Assembly (NCBI GenBank): GCA_015680635.1
Contig: JAABOA010000267.1
Coordinates: 1 to 18,007, forward strand
Source: Lunasporangiospora selenospora
Lineage: Eukaryota; Mortierellomycota; Mortierellomycetes; Mortierellales; Mortierellaceae
Reading direction: 5' to 3'
DNA length: 18,007 bases
Shown here: in pieces, positions 8,102-15,244 of the stretch
Numbering within the stretch: the stretch's first letter is position 1
Layout: the number at the start of each line of letters is the position of its first letter
Translations under genes and position numbers: made by a program
Notes under the pieces: generated by a model
Seen by the model: only the letters and a program-made list of their open reading frames with translations
Database searches by the model: none
Told to the model about the DNA's origin: nothing

Positions 8102-8172
8102 ACAGTAATAGGTTAATGGGAAACCGGTGCTTTAAAAGAGCAATTCTCCTTTTTTAGATAAAAGATTACTGT
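8102..8172 (+). ncRNA. GGTTAATG structured module, copy 4
   Basis: ACAGTAAT (8102-8109) pairs with ATTACTGT (8165-8172). CAATAA (8096-8101) can add pairs with TTATTG (8189-8194). The interior holds GGTTAATGGGAAACC, then GTGCTTTAAAAGAGC and ATTCTCCTTTTTTAGATA, matching copies 3 and 5. The closing stem differs in sequence from both. Confidence 0.6.
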
Positions 8173-8319
8173 ACATGCTGGTTAGCTGTTATTGGGCCCC
8201 CCCCCTAAGCCTACAGCCCAGTTTATTAGATGACAAGTAAGGTCTCTAAAATGCGGTTTCTTTTGAAAGGGTATAAAGAAACTTTAATGGAGATAAAGAA
8301 ATAATAAATTTATAAAAAT

Positions 8320-8372
8320 GCAAAATAATAAAAATATTTTTCTTAATAACAATGGATCTTATTATTTTCTTT
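8320..8372 (+). pseudogene. NUMOD1 tail fragment
   Basis: AAAAATATTTTTCTTAATAA then CAATGGATCTTA corresponds to the family ending KNxxxKNxQWIL. It comes just before the TAGTAGGG hairpin, as the end of the intact gene does at 5215. It is what remains of an endonuclease frame deleted between module 4 and the hairpin. Confidence 0.45.
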
Positions 8373-8396
8373 AGTAAGGGATTACAGTAAGGAATG

Positions 8397-8417
8397 ATAG
8401 TAGGGTTAATATACTAT
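8397..8417 (+). ncRNA. TAGTAGGG hairpin, copy 2
   Basis: ATAGTA pairs with TACTAT around a GGGTTAATA loop. It follows the NUMOD1 tail and lies about 100 bases before tRNA-Met. Confidence 0.6.
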
Positions 8418-8439
8418 TAGCGTGGAATCTTTTTTATCT

Positions 8440-8488
8440 GTTAGTTAATCCTTTTATAAATTTTTATTAATAAACAAACTAACACCCC
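8440..8488 (+). promoter_or_regulatory. Stem followed by ACCCC before tRNA-Met
   Basis: GTTAGTT (8440-8446) pairs with AACTAAC (8477-8483), immediately followed by ACCCC. On the minus strand GTTAAATT/AATTTAAC followed by ACCCC lies before tRNA-Glu (17148-17176), and GTTTA/TAAAC before rnpB (11626-11648). The position suggests an element end, an RNA-processing signal or a terminator. The choice is inference. Confidence 0.45.
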
Positions 8489-8518
8489 TTGTTGGCCCTA
8501 ACTATATATAATGAAAAA

Positions 8519-8590
8519 GTTATTATAGTTTAACGGTTAAAACAAAAAATTCATACTTTTTAGATAGAAGTTCAATTCTTCTTAATGACT
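8519..8590 (+). tRNA. trnM: tRNA-Met(CAU)
   Basis: The acceptor GTTATTA pairs with TAATGAC (one G-U). The D-arm is GTTT-AACGGTT-AAAAC. The anticodon stem AAAAA/TTTTT closes loop TTCATAC with anticodon CAU. The variable region is AGAT, and the T-arm AGAAG-TTCAATT-CTTCT is perfect. The discriminator is T, which is unusual. The sequence does not decide between initiator and elongator. A CAU anticodon can also belong to a lysidine-modified tRNA-Ile. Confidence 0.88.
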
Positions 8591-8967
8591 TAATTAAACC
8601 TTGAAAAATGGAAAGAACTTGAAAAAAGTAAAAATAGCCTGCCCGCGGGGCGGCCCCCCCCTTCCTAGTTTAAATTCTGAATATTTAATTTATTTTAATA
8701 TGTAATGTTTTACTTTAAGAAAGTCATTCTTACTTTAATTTAATTATTTAAAGTATATCAATATAATTAATTAGATAATACTAAAGCAAAAAAATTCGGC
8801 TCCGCATTTTAAGAGCCCCCAAGGGGGCTCGCCCGCCGGGTGGAGCTTATATTAATTAAACCAGATTATATTCTATTTATATTGATGGGAATTTCTCAGC
8901 CCCTCGGGACGCGAAGGGACGCCTCAGGGGGGCTAACGTGGTTTAACCCTTTTAAAGGAAACATTAA
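8591..8967. other. Spacer with GC clusters
   Basis: No gene. GC clusters lie at about 8639-8663 (GCCCGCGGGGCGGCCCCCCCC), 8813-8847 and 8896-8935 (GGGACGCGAAGGGACGCCTCAGGGG). Between them the sequence is almost pure A/T. Confidence 0.4.
8813..8847 (+). mobile_element. 35-bp GC-rich hairpin element
   Basis: GAGCCCCC/GGGGGCTC forms a hairpin, followed by GCCCGCCGGGTGGAGCT. The right half matches the GCCCGCCGGGTG core of the double hairpins at 2810-2856 and 14287-14336, so it is a shorter member of that family. Confidence 0.6.
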
Positions 8968-9346
8968 TAAATATGAGTCTTGCTAAATCAGGGCAAATCG
9001 CCCTATGTACGGTAGAATCGGGAATAAAAATCCTTTTATGAAAAATTTTTAAGGATTAGGTTAGAGCAAAATTGAATATTATTAATAAAAAGATATAAAC
9101 AAGAAACATGAAAAAATATCTCTAGCTTTAACTGGAAGTAAACCCCCTAAATAAAAAAGGGGCCTACGGGATTTTATATCCAACTAAAAATCTTTTAATT
9201 TTACATAAAGAATTTGACACTCATACAGATGCTGTTAAATATATAAATTGCCATAGCACAACTAAAGGAAGATATATAGATACTAATAAACCATATAAAA
9301 TAAATGGATATTATTTTCTAATTTGGTTTAGAGTTAATTTTAATTA
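8968..9346 (+). pseudogene. GIY-YIG family remnant (NUMOD3 and NUMOD1 pieces)
   Basis: Scattered family text is visible in different frames. The NUMOD3 linker NRPMYGR appears near 8995, then KHEKISLALTGSK near 9105. A better-kept NUMOD1 piece follows: LLILHKEFDTHTDAVKYINC, TKGRYIDTNKPYKINGYYF, with a stop near 9345. No catalytic domain is left. Poly-A and GC insertions break the frame. It lies upstream of tRNA-Val, with no clear TAGTAGGG hairpin between them. Confidence 0.7.
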
Positions 9347-9946
9347 ATAATTACCCGGGTAATATTGTTGTGAAAGACTAGAGCTAGTTTGTATAATCAA
9401 AATTCCTCAACACCCCGTTGGCCCTCCACATTAATAGTTGATAAAGTGTTATAGATTTAATATGATAAGTCTTAATTACCAGATAATGGTGCAATTTAAT
9501 TTTACAGTAAATAATTAAGGATAGTGCCCATCCCTACATACTTTCAGGGGGGGGGGGGCGGCCTCAGGAATAAGGGGGTATTTAAGGTAAATAAACATTA
9601 GCAAGCCCCAGAGGGGACCGGGGGTATAAATATTATTAAAAGGATAACTATGAAGAATAAAATTTACCCATCCAAATAATGAATACATAATAAGTTTTGC
9701 TATCCCTCTTGTAGCATCTTCATTTGGGGAGGGGGGTCTACGGGATTTTTAATTCTAAAGTTAATGGTGATAAAGTCCCTAATTTTTTTCATATGTATAA
9801 CCCTATTCTTTTACTTTTTATTTTATCAATAAGAATTAGAGGCAACCCCCCCTTAATTATTAACATAAACATGAGAATTTCGCCATCAAAAAATATTGAT
9901 AAAAATTTAATTTAAAGTAGATAAAAAAGAATTTTAAAAATTAAAT
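9347..9946. other. Spacer with a short possible coding scrap
   Basis: No complete gene is visible. CAACACCCCGTTGGCCC near 9410 resembles the AACACCCC...GTTGGCCC before tRNA-Met. At 9663-9728 one frame reads like a hydrophobic protein fragment (FTHPNNEYIISFAIPLVASS), bounded by stops and ending at a G run. A longer open frame over 9724-9915 starts with TTG and looks like chance translation of A/T-rich DNA. Confidence 0.3.
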
Positions 9947-10017
9947 AGGAAATTAGCTTAACGGTAGAGCAATTTACTTACAATAAGAAGGTGAAAGTTC
10001 AATTCTTTCATTTCCTA
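9947..10017 (+). tRNA. trnV: tRNA-Val(UAC)
   Basis: The acceptor AGGAAAT/ATTTCCT is perfect, with discriminator A. The D-arm is GCTT-AACGGTA-GAGC. The anticodon loop CTTACAA has anticodon UAC, and its stem is ATTTA/TAAGA with one mismatch and one G-U. The variable region is AGGT, and the T-arm GAAAG-TTCAATT-CTTTC is perfect. Confidence 0.9.
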
Positions 10018-10289
10018 AATAAATTTATCTTTGAAGAAATAATTATTATTAATTTTTAATAAAACAAATATTTATCTAAAACTTAATTGTTCGGATCAAA
10101 CAATCTATTATTTATATACTAATGATTTGTCTAAAATCTATATTATATAATTCAGTCTGTTAATAGAATCTTTTTTTATAATCTTTTAAATTTTTATATT
10201 TAAATTTAATAAATAAAGGATTTCTCAACTAAAAATAAGGATTAGTATCAGTTAAAGTACTCTAATATTTTAATTTCGACAGTATAATG
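10018..10289. other. AT-rich spacer
   Basis: I see nothing in this stretch beyond A/T-rich sequence. Confidence 0.4.
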
Positions 10290-10440
10290 AGGGGCTAACA
10301 TTTCTAAATTTTTCTTCTGTTTATAAAGCTGGTCAATTCTTAAATGTTTTATATCATACGAAAGATTTAAAATATACAAAAGCAGGAAATTGGTTAAAAA
10401 GGAATGGGAATTATTTAGTTCTAAAAATTATAAAAATTAT
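10290..10440 (+). pseudogene. NUMOD1 remnant of a GIY-YIG gene
   Basis: The frame gives LNFSSVYKAGQFLNVLYHTK, then KYTKAGNWLKRNGNYLVL. It corresponds closely to EVGKYLNVSYHTI...KYTKPGNCLKNEWVIF at the end of the remnant at 11027-11586. Only the last domain is left, so this is the 3' end of a further endonuclease copy. Confidence 0.65.
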
Positions 10441-10445
10441 TTATA

Positions 10446-10650
10446 ATAACAATATTGATATTTAATAATAAATTAATATATATAGTTTATTTTTAAAGTG
10501 AAAGGTTTGATTCCAAGCTCTTTTGCTAAATTTTCAAAAAGCAAGAAGTTATTTTTAAATAATTTATAATAACAGTATTGATATGTAAAAATTAATAGAT
10601 ATTTATTGCTTAGTTATTTTTTAAAAGAGAGGTTTGATTCCTCTTTCGAA
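10446..10650 (+). repeat. Tandem tRNA-like repeat, two degenerate copies
   Basis: Two similar units (about 10438-10530 and 10560-10650) share AATTTATAATAACANTATTGATAT and a GGTTTGATTCC T-arm string. The second has a perfect T-stem (AGAGG-TTTGATT-CCTCT). Neither has an acceptor partner, and no anticodon loop is convincing. The string TATTGATATGTAAA also occurs in the tRNA-like sequence at 3366, so all three may derive from one tRNA. Confidence 0.4.
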
Positions 10651-10737
10651 AATATTTTATACCCTCTCTGTAAAGTATGATAAAGCCCCCCCCTATTTAT
10701 TATATTAGTATTATGCTAGCTCGTTTAGCTTATTATA

Positions 10738-10878
10738 GTTTGTAATACTTCAATAATAGGTTAATGTAAACCAGTGCTCTAAAAAAGCAATTATCCTTTT
10801 TTTCGATAGAAGGTTCTTCCGCAGGGGACCCTCCCAAGGGTCCGCCGAGGTTATCCAAAAATATTCGCTATTATAAAC
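10738..10878 (+). ncRNA. GGTTAATG structured module, copy 5, with a GC insertion
   Basis: GTTTGTAATA (10738-10747) pairs with TATTATAAAC (10869-10878), one G-U. The interior has GGTTAATGTAAACC, GTGCTCTAAAAAAGC and ATTATCCTTTTTTTCGATA, as in copies 3 and 4. A GC cluster (about 10818-10848, GCAGGGGACCCTCCCAAGGG type) sits between the core and the closing strand, so it appears inserted into the module. Confidence 0.55.
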
Positions 10879-10924
10879 GTATTTAGATTAAAATAAAATG
10901 CTTTACTTCAAAGAGCAATAAATA

Positions 10925-11026
10925 TAATTTACCCCCCCCCCCCCCAAATTTAAATTTTTAAAATTTTTAAAAATTTTAAAAAAAAAAAAAAAAAATTACC
11001 CCCCCCCCCCCCAGATTTAAATTTTA
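10925..11026 (+). repeat. Duplicated ATTTACC/poly-C tract around A/T palindromes
   Basis: TTACC with a C run of about 14-16 followed by AAATTTAAATTTT or AGATTTAAATTTT occurs twice, separated by AAATTTTTAAAATTTT-type sequence and an A18 run. The arrangement suggests duplication by replication slippage. Homopolymer lengths are also error-prone in sequencing. Confidence 0.7.
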
Positions 11027-11589
11027 TAATCTTTGAATACTGTGAAACAAAAAAGTTGATATTCCGAGCAATTAAATATCGATGAGCTTAAACCTTGTTG
11101 TTTATTTTTATTTAATATAAATCCAATAACGGGTTCTTCGCTAGGGTATTTTCATACAGTAGAATCAATAACAAAATGTCAAAAAATTTTATCTAAAACA
11201 AAGGTGAAATTGAGTTAAGCAAAATTAGGCGTAAATCATCCAATGTTTGGTAAACTTTAATGAAGAAACTTAGCCAAGGCTAAATTGAGTCTTGCTTTAT
11301 CTCGTGAAAATTATCCAATGTTTGGTAAAACTCACTACTGAGAGTTAGAATTTTATTGGTCTTAGTAATGGTACTTCAAATTTTGTGTAAAGAGGGGTTA
11401 ACATTAATAGTTTTTTCTAAGGGCCGAGCCCTTTGCAAACATGCAGATGTGGTCCCGGGTACTTTAAAAGAAGTTGGCAAATACTTAAATGTATCTTATC
11501 ATACAATTTAAAAATATACAAAACCGGGGAATTGTTTAAAAAATGAGTGGGTAATATTTACATCCTTAATTTCTAAGAATAAATAATAG
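11027..11589 (+). pseudogene. GIY-YIG endonuclease remnant
   Basis: Pieces in several frames follow family order: IIFEYCETKKL, a damaged catalytic helix (family REQLNIDELKP, here missing two bases exactly at the Glu codon), and the NUMOD3 linkers HPMFGK and NYPMFGKTH. After a GC hairpin at 11419-11460 comes NUMOD1 (EVGKYLNVSYHTI, KYTKPGNCLKNEWVIF). The N-terminal GIY and YIG strands are missing. The unit continues directly into the TAGTAGGG hairpin and then rnpB. Confidence 0.8.
11419..11460 (+). mobile_element. GC hairpin shared with 16183-16228
   Basis: AAGGGCCGAGCCCTTTGCAA, ACATGCAGATG and TGGTCCCGGG contain two local stems. The same element, in the same position of the NUMOD1 region and with the same flanks (TTAATAGTTTT before, ACTTTAAAA after), occurs in the minus-strand remnant at 16085-16690. 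Confidence 0.7.
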
Positions 11590-11609
11590 TAGGGGTTTAA
11601 TATACTATT
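11585..11609 (+). ncRNA. TAGTAGGG hairpin, copy 3
   Basis: AATAGTA pairs with TACTATT around a GGGGTTTAATA loop. It overlaps the end of the GIY-YIG remnant and is followed by the GTTTA/TAAAC stem (11626-11648) and the rnpB gene. Confidence 0.6.
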
Positions 11610-11803
11610 ATCAATTATAATTTAGGTTTAAATTATTTATCTCTAAACATCCCACAGGGGGGGGCTTTGAGCTTTTTAAATATAATGTAATATTAAAAAA
11701 TTTGTTGGTAAATAGAGGATAAATTTCATCAAAATTTTTTATTCACTTCGTATAATTTTCAAGTTTTTGCTAAAAATTTGAGTGACCCCCCCCCCCCCCC
11801 CAG

Positions 11804-12229
11804 TTTGTCTTGTCTTAGGATAATTTAAAGGAAAGTCCAGAATACTAAAACTAAGAAAACTAGCTTCCTTTAGGAAGCTAATTAAACATTATAAAATTAT
11901 CCTTATTTAATTAAATATTTATAATATTAATAATATTTAATTAAAATACTAAATTTTCGAGACCAAGATAAAATATATTCTCTACCTATTTATTTATTTA
12001 GTAAAGCCCTAATTATGTTTCTTGCTTCTTGTCTGAAGAATTATATAAAAGTTTCGGAAATTTTTAGCTAAAACGTTTTATTTTTCTTAGTTTACCGGAC
12101 GGATTTTAACTATCTAGTTAATAAGTCTTTTTAAACTTACCTGACAGAACTTTAGTTTTGGTTTTTCTTTTTTGGAAAACTTAGGTCTCAGAGAACCCCC
12201 CCCCCTGAGTTTTGTTTTATAAGACAAAA
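11804..12229 (+). ncRNA. rnpB: Mitochondrial RNase P RNA
   Basis: RNase P RNA is the catalytic subunit that trims tRNA 5' ends. Three hallmarks appear in the right order. GGAAAGTCC (11830-11838) is the conserved region I string, and GACAGAAC (12143-12150) is the conserved region V string. TTTGTCTT (11804-11811) pairs perfectly with AAGACAAA (12221-12228) as helix P1 closing the molecule. AAAGT near the first box can pair with ACTTT after the second as P4, although without the usual bulge arrangement. A further 10-pair helix may join CTAAAACTAA to TTAGTTTTGG. The interior is A/T-rich with an AGCTTCC/GGAAGCT hairpin, as expected for a reduced fungal mitochondrial form. The 3' part carries a C12 run that looks inserted. 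Confidence 0.82.
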
Positions 12230-13145
12230 TATAAAGTATAGAGGTTTGCTTTATAAAGATTGATATATAAGGAAAGTAGTGTATTTTAAAAATATATCCA
12301 TAATTTTTATCTATGTATGTATTAAATACATTTTTTTTTGATCCGGGATAATATAATATTTAAATTTATAATTAAAAAATTAAGGTACTTTTAAAGAAAT
12401 CAAATCTTTACTATTTATTTTTAGATAAAATCCCCTGATTCTTTTAAAATTATTAATAAAAGCCCGTTGGCCCTAATTTATTCCTTATATCGAATAAATT
12501 TTATGTTATTAATCTTTTCTACTGAAAATTTTAAATAGATTTTACTATTAGCTTAATTTAAACCTTTATGGTGAATGAAAATTATGTTAGCAAGTAAAAG
12601 GATAAAACCTTAATTAGTATAAGAATGTTAATATAAGACCTATTATAGTTTAGCTCTTTAAGAGTAAGATATATTTTCTGATAAAATGGATATAACTTTA
12701 TATTATTATTAATTCGAATAAGTCTTTATAGGACTTTATCTTTATTAAGTAGATTTAATTATAATTCTAAAGGTTTATTGAATCACTTTATAATAAATCC
12801 GGGCCCGGCCCGCCGGGGGCGGCCCGGGATTATGTTTAATTATATAACTGAATCTGGCTTATAATTATCTAAGAACACCCCCTCTCCATTTCCGACTAAA
12901 CTTTTTCACTTGAAGCCTCAAATAGGGGAGGGAGGAGTTCATACAAGTCAATTTAATTAATGAACTTTCATAGAAAACTATAATAAATAAGATTAATATT
13001 GCCATCCAAGATATATTGGTGACTAATATATGAAAAATAATGTGATAAATAATTATTTTTAAATTCAAAGAATTTTTGATAAATTATTAATAAAATATTT
13101 ACCCTTCTATAATATTATAAACATCGAATGATTAATTGAATAATA
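12230..13145. other. Gene-poor spacer
   Basis: About 900 bases of A/T-rich sequence without a gene I can support. It holds CCCGTTGGCCC near 12465, a GC element at 12799-12828, and a minus-strand hydrophobic open frame (12865-13068, TTG start) that I do not believe. A tRNA-like look near 12640-12730 did not fold. Confidence 0.4.
12799..12828 (+). mobile_element. 30-bp GC hairpin (CCGGGCCCGG family)
   Basis: CCGGGCC...GGCCCGG ends pair around a CCGCCGGGGGCGG core. Nearly the same sequence lies at 14204-14235 and, inverted, at 15463-15494. It stands alone in A/T-rich DNA, as expected for a mobile GC cluster. Confidence 0.75.
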
Positions 13146-13684
13146 ATATTTTACCACATAAACACACTGAAGAATCGATCGCCTCTGGAGGCTAGCTAAA
13201 ATGAGAGGTAAATTTTATTCTGCAGAAAGTAGAGCAAAATTTTAAGTTGGTGATAAACATCCAATGTTTGGGCGAATTCATTTAGTTGAGACTAAAGCTT
13301 TAATTAGTGTAATCTATTTAGGTAAAACTGTTTCGGTTGAAACTAAAACTTTAATTAGTGAAGCCAAAATAGGTAAAACTCATTCTTCAGAGACTTTAAA
13401 CAATTCCAGGCCCCACCCCTACATTCCTGCAGGGGCCCCCGGCTTGTATTGCTCGAGGTACCGCTATTTCTAAATATGATACTCAAGGTTCCCCTGTGCA
13501 GATACAGACAGAGGGGGGGGGGGTTACCCTCCCGAGGGGCACACCGAGGTTTTCTAGTTAATACTTTTAGTTCAGCTAGAAAGCTGCAGAGTTCTTGTAA
13601 ACAAACTATCATACCATTCTAAAATATGCTAAAGATGGGAATATCTTTAAAGATAAGTGGAAGTTATCTACATCTGAGCTATAG
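13146..13684 (+). pseudogene. GIY-YIG family remnant (NUMOD3 and NUMOD1)
   Basis: It starts at HTEESI, which in the intact protein follows the catalytic domain. NUMOD3 units follow (GDKHPMFGRIH, VETKALISV, ETKTLISEAKIGKTHSSETL). At the end, NUMOD1 finishes as KYAKDGNIFKDKWKLSTSEL with a stop at 13682-13684. Between these lie GC-rich insertions at about 13409-13456 (CCTGCAGGGGCCCCCGG) and 13488-13552 (GTGCAGATACAGACAG, G10, CCCTCCCGAGGGGC), plus a GCCTCTGGAGG insert near 13180. No catalytic domain is present. Downstream, near 13733, comes AACACCC, as after other units. Confidence 0.8.
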
Positions 13685-13869
13685 CTATTCTTTGCTTTAT
13701 TTCTTTACGTAAATTTAATTTATAATAAAATTAACACCCGCCGCTTATGAGTCCTAAAGTTAGAATATTAAATAAATTCAATACTCTCCTTAGGGAATAT
13801 TCTAATCCCGGATAAGTTTATTTAATAAAAAATGGAGGGCCCAACGGGATTTTATTTAAAGAGCCGATT
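13685..13869. other. Spacer between convergent units
   Basis: AT-rich spacer containing AACACCCGCCGC near 13733 and GGGCCCAACGGGATTTT near 13838. The plus-strand units end here, and all further genes to the right are on the minus strand. Confidence 0.35.
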
Positions 13870-13941
13870 AGATTAGTGTATGATTCGAACATACTACTTT
13901 AAGTTTTGCAAACCAATTCATTACCATTCTCAAGGGCGTTA
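13870..13941 (-). pseudogene. tRNA-Cys pseudogene
   Basis: On the minus strand, T-arm GTATG-TTCGAAT-CATAC, anticodon loop TTGCAAA and the 3' acceptor strand ACTAATC match tRNA-Cys at 15245-15316 closely. The 5' half has changed. Sequence before the D-loop (GCCCTTGAG) does not pair with ACTAATC, and the D-stem is lost. This is a duplicated tRNA-Cys with a replaced or decayed 5' end, downstream of a GIY-YIG remnant. Confidence 0.75.
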
Positions 13942-14040
13942 GTAAATTAAAATGAAATAATAAATTCTAAGGGTAAAATTAGAAATAGTCATTAATAGTA
14001 ATAATTAACTAACGAATTATTTACTAACAAATTTATTATT

Positions 14041-14070
14041 GATAATATTATATTTACCCTTCTATTATTC
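14041..14070 (-). ncRNA. TAGTAGGG-like hairpin, copy 5 (diverged)
   Basis: On the minus strand, AATAATAGAAGGGTAAATA then TAATATT pairs six of seven bases. It lies just after the remnant at 14075-14973, matching the position of the hairpin in other units. Confidence 0.45.
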
Positions 14071-14203
14071 CTTATAAATTAAGTATAATGAGAAAACCCA
14101 TTAATCTTTATAAATTTTATTTTGAGCTAAATGTCTAGATATAGTCGGAATACTACAATTAAAATATTTAGCAGCATCAGTACAAGTATTAAAAGATAAA
14201 ATA

Positions 14204-14235
14204 CCCGGGCCCGGCCCGCCGGGGGCGGCCCGGGG
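14204..14235 (+). mobile_element. 32-bp GC hairpin in NUMOD1
   Basis: Same family as 12799-12828 and 15463-15494. Flanking AAAAGATAAAATAC and GTATTAAATCTTTTATC extend the inverted repeat into the host sequence. It interrupts the start of the NUMOD1 module. Confidence 0.75.
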
Positions 14236-14286
14236 TATTAAATCTTTTATCTACGGGTCAATAGAATAAAGATATACACTTTTATT

Positions 14287-14336
14287 AGCTCCCAAGGGCG
14301 CTCGCCCGCCGGGTGCCCCCCCCCCCGACGGGAGCT
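14287..14336 (+). mobile_element. 50-bp GC double hairpin
   Basis: The reverse-orientation copy of 2810-2856, differing mainly in the length of the C run. AGCTCC and GGAGCT ends pair. It separates GENNP from KVYLYS in the GIY-YIG remnant. Confidence 0.8.
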
Positions 14337-14591
14337 GGATTATTTTCACCAATTTTAACTTTACTCGTAAAAGCTTTAGTAGGAGTAGAAAGAGTTTTAC
14401 CATACATTGGGTTATTCTCCCTGTTCTGTTTATGCTTCTCTGAATTTCAGTCATTTAGCTAATGTCTCAGAGAATGAGTTTTACCTGTCAATTTAGCTAT
14501 TGTTTCTGGAGAATGCTTAGAGCCTAATCGGGATCTAGCTTCCTTAAATAAATTCTTAGTATTTGGCTTATCTTCTGAAAAGATCAAATCG

Positions 14592-14635
14592 AGATAAAAC
14601 TCTGAGGGGGTTTTATCCCCAGGGGAGATAAAACT
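14592..14635 (+). mobile_element. 34-bp insertion with 10-bp flanking direct repeats
   Basis: AGATAAAACT occurs at 14592-14601 and again at 14626-14635, with CTGAGGGGGTTTTATCCCCAGGGG-type sequence between. In the minus-strand endonuclease frame, removing one repeat plus the insert (34 bp) joins REQFYL to DLIF as the family requires. It looks like an insertion with a target-site duplication. Confidence 0.75.
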
Positions 14636-14973
14636 GCTCTCGTAAAAGTATATTTTGACGTGCCTCTTCTTTAGATTAATCCCCGGCCTGCGCCACTTTA
14701 TTTTATAAAACCCGGCCCGGGGTTTTAAATTTATTTAAATCTGCTGAGGATCGGCCGGGCGGAATATCTATATATTCAAGGATATACTAAGTAAAGGCTG
14801 AATATGTGTGATATATTAAAGCTTTACAAATATAGCTATTTGCTTGGTTTAAAGAATAAGAAGAATAATAATCTTTTAGCCGTTTAGATGTATCAAAAGC
14901 AGAACCGATATATCTTTTACCTGTTTCCTTATGGGTCCACATATAAATAATTGAACTACCTTTATTCTCAGAA

Positions 14974-15244
14974 AAAAATTTTCATCTGTTTCTCCCGTGC
15001 AGATACAGAGAGGGGGGGGGGGTCCGGGGGGCAGTTTCTGTATTATGGTATATCATCACAGGTACAAGATAAGATAATAATTGTGGCATTTTTATTGATA
15101 AAAGAATTAAAATTAAATCTTCCCATTCCCCCCCCCCTTTGCAAGCATGCAGAGAGGACAGAAAGACAGCAGGTTAACCAAAATTTAGTTAAATAAAAAA
15201 GACTAACTAAGAGGAATCGATCTAATAAATTTCTTATTAAATCT
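14974..15244. other. Spacer with GC clusters
   Basis: GC clusters lie at about 14997-15035 (GTGCAGATACAGAGAG and G11, as near 13498) and about 15127-15165 (C9, TTTGCAAGCATGCAGAG). The two overlapping open frames here cross G runs and show no family resemblance. No gene. Confidence 0.4.

Larger units (their letters stand above)
14075..14973 (-). pseudogene. GIY-YIG endonuclease gene broken by GC insertions
   Basis: Nearly the whole gene can be followed: IIYMWTHKETGKRYIGSAFD (GIY weakened to IIY, YIG kept), SKRLKDYYSSYSLNQANSYI, SKEEARQN, REQFYL/DLIFSEDKPNT, RLGSKHSPETIAKLTGKTHS, NNPMYGKT, KVYLYSIDP, and NUMOD1 (NTCTDAAKYFNCSIPTIS). Four GC-rich insertions split these blocks: about 14660-14765, 14592-14625, 14287-14336 and 14204-14235. 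There are also stop codons and a stop where QW is expected near 14101. It is followed by hairpin copy 5 and the tRNA-Cys pseudogene. Confidence 0.87.

Noticed and set aside
9724-9915. Open frame of 63 codons on the plus strand
   Set aside because: It begins with TTG inside a G run, has no family motif and reads as translated A/T-rich spacer.
10925-11026. Poly-C tracts as a CRISPR-like or control-region repeat
   Set aside because: Only two copies with no spacer regularity. Slippage explains them.
12640-12740. Possible tRNA with a TCTGATA loop and GACCTAT/ATAGGAC ends
   Set aside because: No T-arm can form in the right place, and the 3' strand pairs better in a local AAGTC/GGACTT hairpin.
12865-13068. 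Minus-strand hydrophobic open frame of 67 codons, possibly atp8-like
   Set aside because: It has a TTG start, no MPQL-type beginning and no recognised motif. Hydrophobicity follows from A/T content.
13355-13612. Minus-strand open frame across the GIY-YIG remnant
   Set aside because: It is antisense to recognisable NUMOD3 and NUMOD1 sequence and runs through GC insertions.
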